DNA from: CAZPAH01 sp964584495
GTDB lineage: Bacteria; Krumholzibacteriota; Krumholzibacteriia; Krumholzibacteriales; Krumholzibacteriaceae
Direction of reading: 5' to 3'
Assembly: GCA_964584495.1 (NCBI GenBank)
Contig: CAZPAH010000002.1
Span: forward strand, 1-64,000
Length of the DNA stretch: 64,000 bases
Part shown: piece by piece, positions 62,028 to 64,000 of the stretch
Numbering within the stretch: the first letter of the stretch is position 1
Layout: every line of letters begins with the position of its first letter
Notes under the pieces: model-generated
Told to the model about the DNA's origin: nothing
The model's input: only the letters and a program-made list of their open reading frames with translations
Database searches by the model: none
Program-made: the position numbers and the translations under genes

Positions 62028-62939
62028 CTACACGACCAGAACGGGGCATATTCCTTTCTGGATGACCTTCGCCGAGGTGCTGCCGAAGAGGAAATCTCCT
62101 ATCCCATGGGAACCGGCCGTCCCCATGATGATCAGATCAACCTTCTCCTTCTTCGCGAGCTCCCTTATGCTGTCGCCCGCCCTTCCCTCGCTGACCCTGT
62201 AGCTCACGTCGAACCCCTCCAGTTTTCCTCCCAGATCCTCTTTCATCTTGGCGGTCACACGCTCCTCCAGATCGGGATCGAGCTGCAGGATCGAAGTCAC
62301 TCCGGAAGTGTAGTACACCGGCGGTATTTCCACGTCGATCGCATGGTAAACTATGATTTCCGCATGGTTCACCAAGGCCATCGATTTCACGTATTCGGCC
62401 GGTTTGTAAGATTTTTTCGAAAAATCCACGGGGAAGAGTATCTTCCGGATCTGCACATCCCCCGTGTCCGGATCTATAAACTCATGCTCATGCTGCTTCA
62501 CGACGAGAACCGGGCATGTCGAGTACCGGATGATGTTCTCGGCGACGCTTCCGAGAAGAACATGCGACAGGCCGCTCCGGCCGTGCGTCGATATCACTAT
62601 CATCCCTATCTCACCCTCATCTTCCACGAATTCGAGTATAGCCGCGTGGGGGGAGACTCCCTGAATAACCTCTTTTCTGACCGGCACACCGGCCCCTTCG
62701 GCCCTTTTCTCTCCGTCCTTGAACATCCCTATCGCCACGGCCCTCGCTTCCTCGCAATACTTCTTCAGGGAGGGAAACTGGTGCTCAGGGTCGTTGGGAT
62801 CGTGCTCGAACAGGGTTATGGCATGGAGCATAATCAACTCGGCTTTGTGGATCTTAGCCATCTTGATCGCGTACGGCAGCGCATGATTGGCGACTTCGGA
62901 AAAATCGGTCGTAAAGAGCACTTTTTTGATCTCGGGCAT
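62028..62939 (-). CDS. Tandem universal stress protein (two UspA domains)
   Basis: About 303 residues from the ATG at 62939 (MPEIKKVLFTTDFS), with GGAGAG upstream. Two UspA domains lie in tandem (about 1-150 and 165-303). Each has the ATP-binding G-x2-G-x9-G-S/T motif: GRSGLSHVLLGS and GSHGIGDFLFGS. Each ends in CPVLVV. ATP-binding Usp proteins respond to starvation and other stresses. A 20-bp perfect palindrome sits directly upstream, so a dimeric repressor probably controls it. Confidence 0.95.
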   Translation of the reverse strand: MPEIKKVLFTTDFSEVANHALPYAIKMAKIHKAELIMLHAITLFEHDPNDPEHQFPSLKKYCEEARAVAIGMFKDGEKRAEGAGVPVRKEVIQGVSPHAAILEFVEDEGEIGMIVISTHGRSGLSHVLLGSVAENIIRYSTCPVLVVKQHEHEFIDPDTGDVQIRKILFPVDFSKKSYKPAEYVKSMALVNHAEIIVYHAIDVEIPPVYYTSGVTSILQLDPDLEERVTAKMKEDLGGKLEGFDVSYRVSEGRAGDSIRELAKKEKVDLIIMGTAGSHGIGDFLFGSTSAKVIQKGICPVLVV

Positions 62940-62958
62940 ATCGTCTCTCCCCGGTTGG

Positions 62959-62978
62959 TTGAACGCTAGAGCGTTCAA
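62959..62978 (-). promoter_or_regulatory. 20-bp palindromic operator upstream of the usp gene
   Basis: TTGAACGCT (62959-62967), AG, AGCGTTCAA (62970-62978): a perfect inverted repeat, 20 bases before the usp ATG. The symmetry and spacing suit a TetR-type repressor. No such regulator gene is in the window. The DNA upstream (62979-63035) is AT-rich, as a promoter would be. Confidence 0.65.
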
Positions 62979-63246
62979 TTAAAAATCGGAATATTATCAA
63001 GAGTATTTACTGCGTTGATGCTATTTATAAAGAAGGCGGGTGTCAAGACGATTCGCCCGCGGCTTCCTCCTCCTGCCTTTACCGATTGTGCTTTCATTCC
63101 TACCACAGTTGCATTATTTTACCGGTCGAATAAAGGCACCCGCCGGCCTGAAGCCCCCCCGGGGGACAGCCGTCATTCGCGGGATCGCCTGTGGCGGGGT
63201 CGATAGGTGGACCGATACCCGGACATTCCGGGCGGGAGGGATCTAG

Positions 63247-64000
63247 ATGCAGTTCGTGATATTGACGCCGAAGAACTTACGGACCCTGCTGATCCTGCTT
63301 GCGGCCCTTGTGGCGGGTTTCGCGGTAAGCCGCATCCAGCCGGAAGGGTTGGGCGAGGCGGGAAGGATAACGCTCGGCATATTCACGACCGCAGCGATCC
63401 TCTGGATAGTCGAACCGTTTCCGCTCTACGTCACTTCCTTCGTCATCGTTATCCTCGAGGTGATCTTTCTCGGGCGCTCCGGGGGACCGCTCGGCCTAAG
63501 CCCGACCGGATATTCGATCTTTCTCACCCCGTTCTTCGGATCGGTCGTGGTACTTTTTCTCGGCGGTTTCGTAATGGCGGGCGCCGTGAAGAGGTACGGG
63601 CTGGACGAGAGGATGTCCAGGGCGATCCTGCGTAAAGTGGGAACGAGACCGCCGGTGGTCCTGCTCGGCATGATGGCGACGACCGCCTTCCTTTCGATGT
63701 GGATATCGAATACCGCCACCACGGCGCTGATGGTGGCCGTGGCCATACCGATCATCAACACCTTTCCAGCCGACGAGCCTTTCAGGAAAGCGATAATGCT
63801 AGGTATCCCCTTCGCGGCGAATATCGGAGGGATTGGAACGCCAATCGGAACGCCCCCCAACGCCATCGCAATGGGTATTCTGGAGAATACGGGGCACGGG
63901 CTGTCTTTCACGGGTTGGATGCTGAGGGGAATTCCCGTTGTGGCGATCCTGCTCGTTATCTGCTGGTTCCTCCTCTGCAGGATCTTCCCTGCACGGATCG
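63247..64000 (+). CDS. SLC13/DASS-type sodium-coupled anion symporter, N-terminal part
   Basis: The frame stays open for 251 codons from the ATG at 63247 to the window edge, so the C-terminus is missing. GGGAGGGATC lies before the start. The protein is hydrophobic with about eight spans so far. Two DASS motifs are clear: the first SNT-type sodium site, WISNTATTALMVAVAIP, and the following GGIGTPIGTPPNAIAMG. Family members carry dicarboxylates, citrate or sulfate with sodium. The second SNT motif would lie in the missing part, so the substrate cannot be judged. Confidence 0.92.
   Translation, partial: MQFVILTPKNLRTLLILLAALVAGFAVSRIQPEGLGEAGRITLGIFTTAAILWIVEPFPLYVTSFVIVILEVIFLGRSGGPLGLSPTGYSIFLTPFFGSVVVLFLGGFVMAGAVKRYGLDERMSRAILRKVGTRPPVVLLGMMATTAFLSMWISNTATTALMVAVAIPIINTFPADEPFRKAIMLGIPFAANIGGIGTPIGTPPNAIAMGILENTGHGLSFTGWMLRGIPVVAILLVICWFLLCRIFPARI

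Overview
This is a GC-rich, gene-dense chromosomal window from a Gram-negative bacterium. The evidence for that is lipoproteins, two outer-membrane beta-barrel proteins, Wzz-type chain-length proteins, an O-antigen ligase and a Wzx flippase. I see no rRNA, tRNA, insertion sequence, prophage or CRISPR array. Starts are often TTG or GTG with clear Shine-Dalgarno sites. The mix of rubrerythrin/rubredoxin peroxide defence, a TPR-CHAT protein, propeller lipoproteins and a sigma-54 promoter would suit an uncultured anaerobe of the FCB group or a neighbouring phylum. There is no taxonomic marker, so that is a guess.

Layout. 1-3557: a CoA-transferase (cut by the window edge), a radical SAM enzyme and a 14-repeat propeller lipoprotein. 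3615-8820: the most interesting block. It holds an ECF-like sigma factor, a membrane anti-sigma factor with an extracytoplasmic TPR domain, an exported TPR-CHAT protease and a structured RNA with its own terminator. Two near-identical ECF-type promoters (GGAAAA, then GTCTAAC with starts 20 bases apart) precede the anti-sigma gene and the RNA. 8820-16502: an ABC-2 exporter, an S9 peptidase, a PhzF-like protein and a cyclophilin. 16793-21824: two Wzz proteins, an O-antigen ligase and a GAF protein with a degenerate kinase region.

22250-25756: a Fur-led oxidative-stress operon on the minus strand, including a ferritin-like/SpoIIE-phosphatase fusion and a flavin reductase with an N-terminal rubredoxin-like ribbon, preceded by an AT-rich inverted repeat. 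25774-47884: housekeeping, transport and signalling genes (DNA glycosylase, AbgT, PilZ/CheX-like, ClC, MEMO, MFS, OPT, a Tat-exported aldo/keto reductase, a PAS kinase, a site-2 protease, PanD), plus two sugar genes and a porin.

48219-52037: a consensus sigma-54 promoter followed by four overlapping or abutting genes for an SPFH/zinc-ribbon protein (YdjI-like) and three more zinc-ribbon proteins. This looks like a membrane-stress module without PspA. 52296-60405: a surface-polysaccharide cluster with a flippase, two asparagine-synthetase-like proteins, a sugar/alcohol-phosphate nucleotidyltransferase, a CDP-alcohol phosphotransferase and a glycosyltransferase. 60586-64000: a beta-barrel protein, a PAP2 phosphatase, a tandem universal stress protein behind a 20-bp palindrome, and the start of an SLC13-type symporter.
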